A stretch of 64,000 nt of DNA from positions 1,054,001-1,118,000 of the forward strand of contig NZ_CP160849.1 in the NCBI RefSeq assembly GCF_040790665.1. The letters run 5' to 3'. The notes beneath the pieces were generated by a model. It did no database searches. It was not told the origin of the DNA and saw only the letters and a list, made by a program, of their open reading frames with translations. The position numbers and the translations under genes are program-made. Every line of letters begins with the position of its first letter. Position 1 is the first letter of the stretch. Below are positions 26,642 to 35,783 of the stretch, one piece after another. The stretch comes from Sulfitobacter pontiacus (GTDB lineage Bacteria > Pseudomonadota > Alphaproteobacteria > Rhodobacterales > Rhodobacteraceae).

Positions 26642-27765
26642 CGCTCCAACAGGACGCCGGCGGTGGCGCTCCATGAAATCCAGACCTTATCCTCCCACGT
26701 GATCGTGCGGCGCGACAGCCGACGCGTGTTTGCGGTCTGTGCCTTGATCACTTGACCACCGGCCAGCTGGACATGGTAGGTGCTGAGATTGCCAAGATAT
26801 GCGATGTCCAGAACGGAGCCCTGAACTGCGTTCTTCATTTCTGTCGGCTTCTCGGTAGAAATGGCGATCTTCTCCGGTCGGATCGCAAGATGAGCTTCCT
26901 GCCCATCGCTAAAGGGGCGTTCTGATGCCGCAAGCAAGGGGGCCTCATTCGCGACCCAATCAAGGTGGTACATATTTTCGCCCGCGGGCTTCACCGTGCC
27001 AGAGATAATGTTCACGTCACCGATGAAGTCAGCGACGTAGACGGAATTAGGTGCTTCGTAGATACCTCCTGGCGTCGCGACCTGGATGATCTGCCCTTCG
27101 TCCATCACAGCCACGCGGCTCGCGACGGTCATCGCTTCCTCTTGGTCGTGGGTAACGATAACAAAGGTGGTCCCCGTGCTTTCCTGGATATCCATCAGCT
27201 CAAACTGGGTGTCCTGACGCAGCTTTTTGTCCAGCGCGCCAAGCGGTTCGTCCAGTAGCAAAAGCTTCGGCGCTTTGGCGAGGGACCGCGCAAGCGCGAC
27301 CCGTTGACGTTGCCCCCCCGAGATCTGGTGGGGTTTGCGTTTGGCAAATTTGGTAAGGCGCGTCAGCTTGAGCATCTCTTCAACGCGCGCGGCGATATGT
27401 GCCTTGGACATATCCCCTCGTTTCAACCCAAAGGCGATATTCTCCCAGACAGACAGATGTGGGAACAGGGCATAGGACTGAAACATCATGTTCACCGCCC
27501 GCTTGTTCGGCGGGATGCCCGCGATATTCTTACCCGCCAATTCGATCTTGCCCGCGCTTGGGTTTTCAAACCCGGCAAGCATGCGCATCATCGTTGTTTT
27601 ACCGCAGCCCGAAGGCCCCAGCAGAGCAAAGAACTCGCTTTCATAAATACTCAAAGACAGATCATCGATCGTAACGAAATCGCCAAAACGCTTTGTCACA
27701 TTCTCGAAGCGGATAAGCGGCTTTTCGTTCGGGTCATCCCACGGGGCGAAAACGGGTTGGCTCAC
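26638..27765 (-). CDS. ABC transporter ATP-binding protein, PotG-like
   Basis: 375 residues, GTG start at 27765 with AAGGA ~10 bases upstream. Walker A GPSGCGKTTMM, Q-loop MMFQSYALFPHLSV, signature ISGGQRQRVALARSL, Walker B LLLLDEPLGALD, then a C-terminal TOBE domain (AIRPEKIAI). Energises the PotFGHI-like importer. It is separated from the binding-protein gene by a stable hairpin that probably lowers its expression relative to that gene. Confidence 0.93.
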   Translation of the reverse strand: MSQPVFAPWDDPNEKPLIRFENVTKRFGDFVTIDDLSLSIYESEFFALLGPSGCGKTTMMRMLAGFENPSAGKIELAGKNIAGIPPNKRAVNMMFQSYALFPHLSVWENIAFGLKRGDMSKAHIAARVEEMLKLTRLTKFAKRKPHQISGGQRQRVALARSLAKAPKLLLLDEPLGALDKKLRQDTQFELMDIQESTGTTFVIVTHDQEEAMTVASRVAVMDEGQIIQVATPGGIYEAPNSVYVADFIGDVNIISGTVKPAGENMYHLDWVANEAPLLAASERPFSDGQEAHLAIRPEKIAISTEKPTEMKNAVQGSVLDIAYLGNLSTYHVQLAGGQVIKAQTANTRRLSRRTITWEDKVWISWSATAGVLLER

Positions 27766-27818
27766 TTTGATCTATCCTTTGCACAGCGTTTACCCCTCCG
27801 GATGGAAGGGTCCGGTTG

Positions 27819-27851
27819 ATCGGGTCAAAACCGGTAAGGCTTTGACCCGAT
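27819..27851 (-). promoter_or_regulatory. Intercistronic hairpin between potF and potG homologues
   Basis: Perfect 11-bp inverted repeat (27819-27829 with 27841-27851), 11-base loop, no T-run. Hairpins here commonly protect the upstream message or cut readthrough, giving more periplasmic binding protein than transporter. Confidence 0.6.
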
Positions 27852-27857
27852 GCGATT

Positions 27858-28943
27858 TTAGATACCAGATTTGATCTTCGTCCACATACGCGTGACGACA
27901 CGTTGTACCTTGGGTGAATATGAAGAAATGGTATACAGGTTTTCCAGCGTGCCTTCGTCTGGGTAAATCGCTGTGTCCCCGATCACGTCCTCGGCAAGGA
28001 ACTCCTGGCTCGCCTTGTTGCCGTTCGCATAGTAAACGTAGTTCGACGCGGCGGCCATATTCTCTGGTTCCATCATGAAATTCAAGAACTTATGTGCCCC
28101 ATCCGGGTTTGGCGCATCCGCTGGAATTGCCATATTGTCGAACCACATCAGCGCCCCTTCTTTTGGCGCGTAGTAGGCGATTTCGACACCGTTATCCGCC
28201 TCGGCGGCGCGGTCACGCGATTGCAGGATGTCACCCGACCAACCGAAGGCAACGCAGATATCACCGTTGGCCAGTGCGTTAATATACTCCGAGCTGTGGA
28301 ACTTTTGAACGTGGGGGGCAACCGCCGTCAAAACAGGCTCTGCCTTCGCAATCACGTCGGGGTCCTGGGTTTGGGGATCTTCGCCCAGAAACTTCAGCGC
28401 CGCGGGGATCATTTCTGTCGGAGCGTCAAGGAAATGCACGCCACATTCGGCCAGCTTTTCCATATTCTCGGGCTTGAATACGAGGTCAAGCGAATCAACA
28501 GGGGCATCTTCGCCCAGCACTTCCTTAACCTTGGTCATGTTCACGCCAAGCCCGGTGGTGCCCCACATATAGTTAACGGCATATTCGTTCCCGGGGTCGT
28601 ATTTCGATACGCGGTCCTCGATCACGTCCCACATGTTGCTGATGTTCGGCAGTTTGTCTTTGTCGAGCTTCTGGAAAACCCCCGCCGTGATCTGGCGTTC
28701 AAGGAAGGTGCCGGTCGGGACAACCACGTCATAGCCGGACCCGCCTGCAAGCATCTTGGTTTCAAGCACTTCGTTACTGTCAAACACGTCATAGATCAGA
28801 TCAATGCCGGTTTCTTTTTCAAATTTCTGCAACAGGTCTTCGTCGATGTAGTCGGACCAGTTATAGACCCGCACCTCTTCACCCAAGGCGCTGGTGGCGA
28901 TCAATGCCGTTGCTGCGATTGAACTGAGCAAGCTATATTTCAT
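27858..28943 (-). CDS. Polyamine-type periplasmic binding protein, PotF-like
   Basis: 361 residues from ATG 28943 (MKYSLLSS), chosen because GGGAG lies 6 bases upstream; an ATG at 28949 is too close to it. Signal peptide MKYSLLSSIAATALIATSALG. EVRVYNWSDYIDEDLLQKFEKETGI and the family blocks MLAGGSGYDVVVPTG and FLNFMMEPENMA are PotF/PotD type (SBP_bac). Likely putrescine or a related di-amine, which cannot be decided by eye. First gene of the operon; the promoter region holds TTGATC sites near the divergent GntR gene. Confidence 0.92.
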   Translation of the reverse strand: MKYSLLSSIAATALIATSALGEEVRVYNWSDYIDEDLLQKFEKETGIDLIYDVFDSNEVLETKMLAGGSGYDVVVPTGTFLERQITAGVFQKLDKDKLPNISNMWDVIEDRVSKYDPGNEYAVNYMWGTTGLGVNMTKVKEVLGEDAPVDSLDLVFKPENMEKLAECGVHFLDAPTEMIPAALKFLGEDPQTQDPDVIAKAEPVLTAVAPHVQKFHSSEYINALANGDICVAFGWSGDILQSRDRAAEADNGVEIAYYAPKEGALMWFDNMAIPADAPNPDGAHKFLNFMMEPENMAAASNYVYYANGNKASQEFLAEDVIGDTAIYPDEGTLENLYTISSYSPKVQRVVTRMWTKIKSGI

Positions 28944-28969
28944 TGTCATCTCCCGTTGTGTAGGCTCAG

Positions 28970-29030
28970 TTGATCCGAACCTTTCGTCAATTTGATCAAG
29001 TTTTGCGTCATGCGACAAGATCATTTATAA
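28970..29030. promoter_or_regulatory. Candidate GntR operator region (divergent potF / gntR)
   Basis: TTGATC occurs at 28970-28975 and, as the palindrome TTGATCAA, at 28992-28999 within AATTTGATCAAG; the two lie 22 bases apart, about two helix turns. A related AAGATCATTT follows at 29017-29026. The same 10-base core AATTTGATCA recurs before the aminotransferase. The likely ligand-responsive regulator is the FCD protein encoded alongside. Confidence 0.5.
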
Positions 29031-29089
29031 TTTTACGCAGGTGCATGCCGTGGTTCAAAATGTGGTTGAGTACAATTTAGGCAAATTTG

Positions 29090-29770
29090 ATGAACGTAAA
29101 TTCCGCTGACCTTGCGTCGCAAAAGCCTTTGGAAAGCCCGGCCAAGGTGCCGGCCCATCAGCATGTCTATGAACGCGTGCGCAAGCTGATCCTGTTCGGC
29201 GATCTTGCCCCCGGTCAAGCGGTCACCATTCAAGGCCTCGCAGAAACCCTTGATGCGGGCATGACCCCGGTGCGCGAAGCGCTGCGCCGTTTGATCGCCG
29301 AAGGCGCGCTGGTGCATCAGGGCAATCGCCGCGTATCGGTCCCTGTACTGGACCTCGAAGGGGTTAACGAGCTGGAATTCATGCGAAAAACCCTTGAAGC
29401 AGAGCTTGCTCAACGTGCCACAAGCCGCATGTCAGAGACTGTTTTAAGCGAACTCGCACAGGTGGACGACGCGCTGAACCACGCGATTGATCGTGGGGAT
29501 ATCGGCGAATACCTGACCCAGAACTACCGCTTTCACACCATCGTCAACACCTGTGCCGAGGCCCCTATTCTGGCCGCGACCGTCGACCGTTTATGGCTGA
29601 TGTTCGGCCCGTCGCTGCGCGTGGTCTGCGGTCGGTTTGGCACGTCGAACCTGCCAGATAAACATGCCGACTTGCTGGCGGCTTTTCGCGAAGGCGATGC
29701 GGCAAAGGCTGCGCAGGCCATGGCCGAGGATGTTTCTCAGGGCATGGTCCAGATTCGCGCCTCTCTTTGA
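29090..29770 (+). CDS. GntR family regulator (FCD domain)
   Basis: 226 residues from ATG 29090. N-terminal winged helix: HVYERVRKLILFGDLAPGQAVTIQGLAETLDAGMTPVREALRRLIAEGALV, the standard GntR DNA-binding pattern. The C-terminal all-helical FCD ligand domain (ELEFMRKTLEAELAQRA... FHTIVNTCAEAPIL) retains His in RFHT and DKHADLL. Placed between two operons that share TTGATC sites, it probably represses polyamine uptake and catabolism until an intermediate accumulates. Ribosome site weak. Confidence 0.92.
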   Translation: MNVNSADLASQKPLESPAKVPAHQHVYERVRKLILFGDLAPGQAVTIQGLAETLDAGMTPVREALRRLIAEGALVHQGNRRVSVPVLDLEGVNELEFMRKTLEAELAQRATSRMSETVLSELAQVDDALNHAIDRGDIGEYLTQNYRFHTIVNTCAEAPILAATVDRLWLMFGPSLRVVCGRFGTSNLPDKHADLLAAFREGDAAKAAQAMAEDVSQGMVQIRASL

Positions 29771-29834
29771 TTAAAATCTGATCGGCTGATAGCCGTTTAT
29801 CGTCACCACAGCAGAGCGATTCGATTGACTCTGC

Positions 29835-29850
29835 ATAATTTGATCATATT
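29835..29850. promoter_or_regulatory. Second TTGATC site, before the aminotransferase
   Basis: ATAATTTGATCATATT shares the ten bases AATTTGATCA with the potF/gntR intergenic site and lies ~42 bases before the aminotransferase ATG, a position suited to an operator overlapping the promoter. Confidence 0.5.
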
Positions 29851-29891
29851 CTGAGCCCAATCTTCCCTCCCCATTCCCAGAGGTGTTCTTT

Positions 29892-31323
29892 ATGGCCCAT
29901 ATCACCAACCACATGCCCACCGCCGAGCTGCAAGCACTTGACGCCGCGCATCACATGCACCCGTTCACCACCAATGACGAACTTGCCGAGAAGGGCGCGC
30001 GGATTATCACCCGTGCCAAGGGCGTCTACCTGACCGACAGCGAGGGGAACGAGATCCTTGACGGGATGGCGGGTCTTTGGTGCGTCAACATCGGGTATGG
30101 CCGTCAGGAAATGGCCGACGTCGCCGCGCGCCAGATGCTCGAGCTGAACTACTACAACACCTTCTTCATGACCTCACACGTGCCCGCCATCGCCCTTGCA
30201 AAAGAGATCGCGTCACTGGCCCCCGGCGATCTGAACCATGTGTTCTTTGCCGGGTCGGGGTCCGAAGCGAATGACACCAACATCCGGATGGTGCGCACCT
30301 ATTGGGCCATGAAAGGGAAGCCAGAGAAATCCCACATCATCAGCCGCAAGAATGCCTATCACGGGTCGTCGATGGGGTCCGGCTCCCTTGGTGGCATGAG
30401 CTATATGCACGAACAGGGCGGCATGCCGATCCCCGGCATTCACCACATCAACCAGCCCGACTGGTGGGTGGAAGGGGGCGACCTCACGCCCGAGGCCTTC
30501 GGCCTTGCCCGCGCGCAAGAGCTTGAGGCCAAGATCCTTGAGCTGGGGGCAGATAATGTCGCGGCGTTCATCGGTGAACCCATTCAGGGCGCGGGCGGGG
30601 GTTATCGTGCCGCCAAGCACCTACTGGCCCGAAATCCAGCGTATTTGTGACAAGTACAATGTATTGATCATCGCGGACGAGGTGATCTGTGGCTTTGGCC
30701 GGACAGGCAGCTGGTTCGGGTCCGAGACCATGGGGATCAAGCCGCATATCATGACCATCGCCAAGGGCCTAAGCTCTGGCTACCAGCCGATTGGCGGGTC
30801 CATTGTGTGTGACGAGATCGCGCAGACCATCGGGTCCGGGGAGTTCAATCACGGCTATACCTATTCGGGGCACCCCGTCTGCTCGGCCGTGGCACTGGAA
30901 AACCTGCGGATTATGCAGGACGAAAACATTCTGGATCACGTGAACAATGTTGCCGCCCCCGCCCTGAAGGAAGGGCTGGCCAAACTGGCAGAGCATCCAT
31001 TGGTCGGCACCGTCAACGTCGCGGGTCTTATGGCGTCGCTGCCCCTGTCCCCGCGCAAAGAAACGCGGTCAAAGTTCGCAGGCGATGCAGGAACCGTCGG
31101 TTATATGTGTCGTGAACGCTGCTTTGCGAATAATCTGGTGATGCGCCACGTCGGCGACCGGATGATCATCTCGCCACCGCTGGTGATCACCCCAGAAGAG
31201 ATCAAAGTATTCATGACGCGCGCCACCAAAGCGCTGGATGAAACCTATACCGCGGTCAGAGAAGGCGGCCTGCTCAAGGCAGCCGAAGACCACGCGCAAG
31301 ACGCTGAATCGCCGCTCGGCTAA
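29892..31323 (+). pseudogene. Class III aminotransferase (polyamine type), frameshifted
   Basis: Two adjoining frames together make one protein of about 476 residues. The first (from ATG 29892, SD GAGG) carries MAGLWCVNIGYG, FFAGSGSEANDTNIRM and AAFIGEPIQGAGG. The second carries VIVPPSTYWPEIQRICDKYNVLIIADEVICGFGRTG, the PLP lysine in TIAKGLSSGYQP, and HVGDRMIISPPLVIT. The frame changes at the run of five G at 30597-30601; four G would restore it. It resembles putrescine/omega-amino acid-pyruvate aminotransferases. All catalytic parts are present, so this is a recent lesion or a sequencing error. Pairs with the neighbouring importers. Confidence 0.88.
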
Positions 31324-31683
31324 GGCGTGACATACATTCGGGACGAGGCGCAAAGGTCGCCCGTCCCGCCGCTGGAAGCACTGCAAGGACTTGTCTGTTT
31401 GCGACATCGGCAGTGGCTGACCAGCGCTCAAAATCGCCGGGTTCGGGGCGAGCCGCTGATGCTTAACCTATGGCAGATATTAACGAATTCCCCTTATTTC
31501 AAGCAGGCTGCACAGTAATTCCGCAGGCAAAAGAACTGTTTCTTGTCAAATAACCGTCGATCTTCCCGCAATTGACGCTTTCTGCCCAAAAGTGTCGTTA
31601 ATTGGTTGCAAAGCGGAAACCAGCCAGTTTTAACTTCCTGTCAACAAGGGCGCTTGAACGTCACAATAAACGGGGAGCCAGCT
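31324..31683. other. 360-base intergenic region before the second importer
   Basis: No gene found. It holds a hairpin (31339-31350 with 31358-31368, 11 bp and one bulged A) just past the aminotransferase stop, probably its 3' end despite lacking a T-run. A TTGACG at 31572-31577 is a possible -35 box with only poor -10 candidates after it. AT content rises from ~31470, as expected of a promoter region. No TTGATC site was found here. Confidence 0.5.
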
Positions 31684-32784
31684 TTGGCAGATACTTCAGC
31701 AACGAATGCGTTCGTAGAATTTGAACGCGTGCAGAAAAGCTATGACGGCGAAAATCTCGTCGTAAAAGACCTCAACCTGTCGATGCCGAAAGGCGAGTTT
31801 CTGACAATGCTCGGGCCATCGGGGTCCGGCAAGACCACCTGCCTGATGATGCTGGCGGGTTTCGAAACGGCCACGCATGGCGACATCCGGCTTGATGGTA
31901 AATCGATCAACAACATCCCGCCGCACAAACGCGGCATTGGCATGGTGTTCCAGAACTACGCGCTTTTCCCGCATATGACCGTTGCCGAAAACCTCGCCTT
32001 CCCGCTTGAGGTGCGCAAGATCGGCAAGTCCGAGCGTGAAGAGAAAGTAAAGATCGCGCTGGACCGTGTTCAGATGGGCGACTTCGGCGGCCGCCGTCCG
32101 GCACAGCTTTCCGGTGGTCAGCAGCAACGCGTTGCCTTGGCCCGTGCTTTGGTCTTCGAACCTGAACTGGTGTTGATGGACGAACCGCTGGGGGCGTTGG
32201 ACAAACAGCTGCGTGAAACATTGCAGTTCGAGATCACGCATCTGGCGCATGAACTGGGCATCACCGTGGTCTACGTGACCCACGACCAGACCGAAGCGCT
32301 GACAATGTCCGACCGCGTGGCCGTGTTTGAAAACGGGCGCATCCAACAGTTGGCCCCGCCCGATCTGTTGTATGAAGAGCCCGAAAACAGCTTTGTTGCG
32401 CAGTTCATCGGCGAGAATAACACTCTTGAAGGCGTCGTGACCGAGATCAAGGGCGGCACTTGCCTTGTGCAGCTGGACGGCGGCGGCCTGATCGAGGCAA
32501 AGCCGATCAACGTGACCCGCGCCGGCGAACGCACCCGCGTATCGATCCGCCCCGAACGTGTCGAATTCAACAAGGACCGGATGCAGGAAGGGGCACACAC
32601 CCTGAAAGCCGAAGTGCTTGAATTCGTCTATATGGGCGACATCTTCCGCACCCGCCTGCGGGTTGCCGGGACCGACAACTTTATCATCAAGACACGAAAC
32701 GCACCCGATCAGGTACGTTTGAAGCCAGGCCAGCAGATCGAGATTGGCTGGTTGGCAGAGGATTGCCGCGCCCTCGACGCATAA
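31684..32784 (+). CDS. ABC transporter ATP-binding protein, PotA-like
   Basis: 366 residues from a TTG at 31684, chosen because GGGGAG lies 7 bases before it; the frame is open from 31606 but that part lacks a ribosome site. Walker A GPSGSGKTTCLM, Q-loop MVFQNYALFPHMTV, signature LSGGQQQRVALARAL, Walker B LVLMDEPLGALD, and a C-terminal TOBE region (VSIRPERVEF). First gene of a second polyamine-type importer (31684-36962). Confidence 0.92.
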   Translation: MADTSATNAFVEFERVQKSYDGENLVVKDLNLSMPKGEFLTMLGPSGSGKTTCLMMLAGFETATHGDIRLDGKSINNIPPHKRGIGMVFQNYALFPHMTVAENLAFPLEVRKIGKSEREEKVKIALDRVQMGDFGGRRPAQLSGGQQQRVALARALVFEPELVLMDEPLGALDKQLRETLQFEITHLAHELGITVVYVTHDQTEALTMSDRVAVFENGRIQQLAPPDLLYEEPENSFVAQFIGENNTLEGVVTEIKGGTCLVQLDGGGLIEAKPINVTRAGERTRVSIRPERVEFNKDRMQEGAHTLKAEVLEFVYMGDIFRTRLRVAGTDNFIIKTRNAPDQVRLKPGQQIEIGWLAEDCRALDA

Positions 32785-32895
32785 GCGTCAGGACGCGGCC
32801 GGCCGTCCAACGTTCGACGGCGTCGCACGAGGCTGTGGTTAAGCCCGATATCACACCCTCAAGACCCTAACGGGCATATAATGGGAGACTATCTA

Positions 32896-34011
32896 ATGAA
32901 GTTTACGACAACGCTACTCGCATCCTCCGCGATCATTGGCGCTGGCACATTGGCATTCGCCGATGCGCATGCGGACATGGCCAAAGAGATGACGCTTGTT
33001 TCCTGGGGTGGCGCTTACCAAGCCAGCCAAGACAAAGCGTATCTGCAGCCCTATCTGGAAATGCACCCTGAACTCTCTGCTGTTTGGGATGAAAGCTCCA
33101 ACGAAGCCGTGGCTAAGCTGCGCGCGATGAACGAAGCCGGCAACGTGACCTGGGATCTGGTCGACGTGGTTGCCGCTGACGCCATCCGCCTGTGCGACGA
33201 AGGTCTGGCGATGGAAATCGACGCGGACGAAATGCTGGCAGAAGCCCCCGACGGGACATCCGCTGAAGACGACTTTGGCGACCTGCTGGTCAGCGACTGC
33301 TTTATCCCGCAGATCGTGTACTCGACGACATTCGGGTATCGCACAGACATGGTTGGTGACACGCCTCCAACCAAAATCTGCGACGTCTTCGACACCGAAG
33401 CCTACCCAGGCAAGCGCGCGCTTGAAAAGCGCCCCATCAACAACATGGAATGGGCGCTGCTCTGTGACGGCGTTGCAAAGGACGAAGTCTATGACGTTCT
33501 GGCAACTCCGGAAGGTCAGGAACAGGCTCTGGCCAAGCTCGACACCATCAAGGACGACGTGATCTGGTGGTCCGCCGGTGCCGACACGCCACAGCTGCTG
33601 GCCGATGGCGAAGTCGTCATGGGTTCCACCTACAACGGCCGTCTGTTCAGCGTTATCGAAGAGCAAGACCAGCCCGTTGCAATGCTGTGGGACGCACAGG
33701 TGTTCGACCTTGACGGTTGGATCATCCCAGCAGGTCTGCCTGACGACCGTCTGGCGCGTGTCAAAGACTTCGTGAAGTTCGCGACAGACACCCAGCGTCT
33801 GGCGGATCAATCGCAGTACATCAGCTACGGCCCTGCCCGTTTGTCCTCCGCTCCTATGGTTGGCAAGCACGCAGAACTGGGCATCGACATGGCACCACAC
33901 ATGCCAACCGACCCGGCCAACGCAAAGAACACGTTCCTCTACAACTACGAGTTCTGGGCTGACTACCGCGACGACATCGACGCGAAGTTCCAGGCATGGT
34001 TGGCGCAATAA
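32896..34011 (+). CDS. Polyamine-type binding protein, PotD-like
   Basis: 371 residues from ATG 32896 with GGGAG upstream. Signal peptide MKFTTTLLASSAIIGAGTLAFA. The mature start MTLVSWGGAYQASQDKAYLQPYLE differs from the PotF-like protein at 27858 and is typical of COG0687 proteins annotated as spermidine/putrescine binding. Four cysteines (ADAIRLCDEG, VSDCF, KICDVF, LLCDG) are unusual for this family and could form disulfides. The spectrum is likely distinct from the first importer. Confidence 0.9.
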   Translation: MKFTTTLLASSAIIGAGTLAFADAHADMAKEMTLVSWGGAYQASQDKAYLQPYLEMHPELSAVWDESSNEAVAKLRAMNEAGNVTWDLVDVVAADAIRLCDEGLAMEIDADEMLAEAPDGTSAEDDFGDLLVSDCFIPQIVYSTTFGYRTDMVGDTPPTKICDVFDTEAYPGKRALEKRPINNMEWALLCDGVAKDEVYDVLATPEGQEQALAKLDTIKDDVIWWSAGADTPQLLADGEVVMGSTYNGRLFSVIEEQDQPVAMLWDAQVFDLDGWIIPAGLPDDRLARVKDFVKFATDTQRLADQSQYISYGPARLSSAPMVGKHAELGIDMAPHMPTDPANAKNTFLYNYEFWADYRDDIDAKFQAWLAQ

Positions 34012-34111
34012 TCGGCTGAACCATTCGGAGGAGGCCGCTTTGGCCTCCTCCACCCCTTATTTGTTTTTCCATTTTCCCGACCTTCCAGCGACCTAACCCC
34101 ATGGGGCCGAT

Positions 34112-35779
34112 ATGAGCGATACCGCCGACGCGACGAATGACACACCTGAACAGACCGGCCCGATGCTGGCCGCGGACGGCACACCGCTGAAACGCAGCCT
34201 GAACCGTGCGCTCCGTCGTCAGAAGCTCAGCGCGCTTTTGCTGATCGCCCCTCTGCTGATCTTTATCCTGATCACCTTTATCGCACCGATCGCCGATATG
34301 CTGTTCCGCTCTGTCGAGAACCAGATCGTCAGCGACACGCTGCCCCGCACCACGCAAACCCTGTCCGACTGGGACAGCGAAAGCGGTGAAACCCCCGGTG
34401 CCCCCGTCTACAAGGCGCTTTACGAAGACCTGTTCATCGCGCAGGAACGCAAATTGCACACCCGTCTGGGCTCAAGGCTCAACTACGAGCTGACCGGTGC
34501 ATCGTCCCTGTTCCGCAAATCCGGCCGCGGCGTGGATGACATTGGCGAAGTGTTTCAGGACCAGTTCGAAGATCTGAACGACTTCTGGAAGAAGGGGGAA
34601 AACTGGAATGCGCTGCTTGGCTCCGACGCATGGCTGGCAGAGATTTCCGACTGGAAAAAATCCTCCGGCGACGACCAGCCCGCGTTTGAAATGCGCGAAG
34701 GCATGGCAGAGCTTCTGCCCGAGACCGCCGAATACTACGAAATTTTCGCCGACTTCGTTCAGAACGACGACGAAGACAACCTGTACAAGGAAGACCCATG
34801 GGCGCTGATCTACTCGGCACTCTATGACGACCTGACAGGCCCCACGGCATCGCAAATCGCCAGCTATTCAGGCCCGGCATCAGCCGAACTGACCGAGGCA
34901 GCCGCAGCCGCCCCTGCATTCGACGCAGTCGATTACAAAACAGCCTTCACCGAGATTGACGACGATTGGGGCAAAACCCCTATCTGGAGCACCATCCGCG
35001 CCTACAGTCCCGCGCTGACCAACGGCTATTTCCTGAATGCCGTCGACATGCAGAAAACGGCTGACGGTCCCGAATTCCGCCCCGACAACGAACGCATCTA
35101 CGGCACGCTGTTCCTGCGCACGCTGTTCATGTCGGTCTGCATCACCCTCAGCTGTATCCTGCTGGGCTATCCGGTGGCGTGGATCCTCGCCAACCTGCCC
35201 GCGCGTACCGCGAACCTGCTGATGATCCTCGTGCTGCTGCCCTTCTGGACCTCGCTTCTGGTGCGGACATCGGCGTGGAAGGTCATGCTGCAACAACAGG
35301 GTGTGATCAACGATACACTGGTGTGGCTGGGGCTGGTGGCCGATGACAGCCGTCTTGCGCTGATCAACAACCAAACCGGCACGATCATCGCGATGACGCA
35401 CATCCTGCTGCCCTTCATGATCCTCCCGCTCTATTCCGTGATGCAAACAGTACCGCCAAGCTATCTACGTGCGGCAAAGTCGCTGGGGGCCACGAACTGG
35501 ACAGCCTTCTGGCGCGTGTATTTCCCGCAATCGGTGCCTGGCATCGGCGCGGGGTCGATCCTCGTGTTCATCCTGTCTATCGGCTACTACATCACACCGG
35601 AAATCGTCGGCGGCACCACGGGGACATTCATCTCCAACCGGATTGCCTACCACATCTCCAGCTCGCTCAACTGGGGCCTCGCGGCCGCGCTTGGGGCGAT
35701 CCTGCTGGCCGTGGTGCTTGGGCTTTACTGGGCCTACGACAAGATCGTCGGCATCGACAACGTGAAACTGGGAGGCTGA
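34112..35779 (+). CDS. ABC permease (PotB-like) with large periplasmic insert
   Basis: 555 residues, about twice the usual ~290. After an N-terminal cytosolic stretch and first membrane segment (LSALLLIAPLLIFILITFIAPIADM, ~40-63), some 260 residues are inserted before the canonical core, which resumes at TLFLRTLFMSVCITLSCILLGYPVAWIL (~331). The insert is acidic and helical, rich in Trp, Tyr and Asp (GEVFQDQFEDLNDFWKKGENWN). The EAA loop YLRAAKSLGATNWTAFWRVYFPQSVPGIGAG is intact. The insert faces the periplasm and may contact the binding protein, as the P2 loop of MalF does. Confidence 0.9.
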   Translation: MSDTADATNDTPEQTGPMLAADGTPLKRSLNRALRRQKLSALLLIAPLLIFILITFIAPIADMLFRSVENQIVSDTLPRTTQTLSDWDSESGETPGAPVYKALYEDLFIAQERKLHTRLGSRLNYELTGASSLFRKSGRGVDDIGEVFQDQFEDLNDFWKKGENWNALLGSDAWLAEISDWKKSSGDDQPAFEMREGMAELLPETAEYYEIFADFVQNDDEDNLYKEDPWALIYSALYDDLTGPTASQIASYSGPASAELTEAAAAAPAFDAVDYKTAFTEIDDDWGKTPIWSTIRAYSPALTNGYFLNAVDMQKTADGPEFRPDNERIYGTLFLRTLFMSVCITLSCILLGYPVAWILANLPARTANLLMILVLLPFWTSLLVRTSAWKVMLQQQGVINDTLVWLGLVADDSRLALINNQTGTIIAMTHILLPFMILPLYSVMQTVPPSYLRAAKSLGATNWTAFWRVYFPQSVPGIGAGSILVFILSIGYYITPEIVGGTTGTFISNRIAYHISSSLNWGLAAALGAILLAVVLGLYWAYDKIVGIDNVKLGG

Positions 35780-35783
35780 TATC

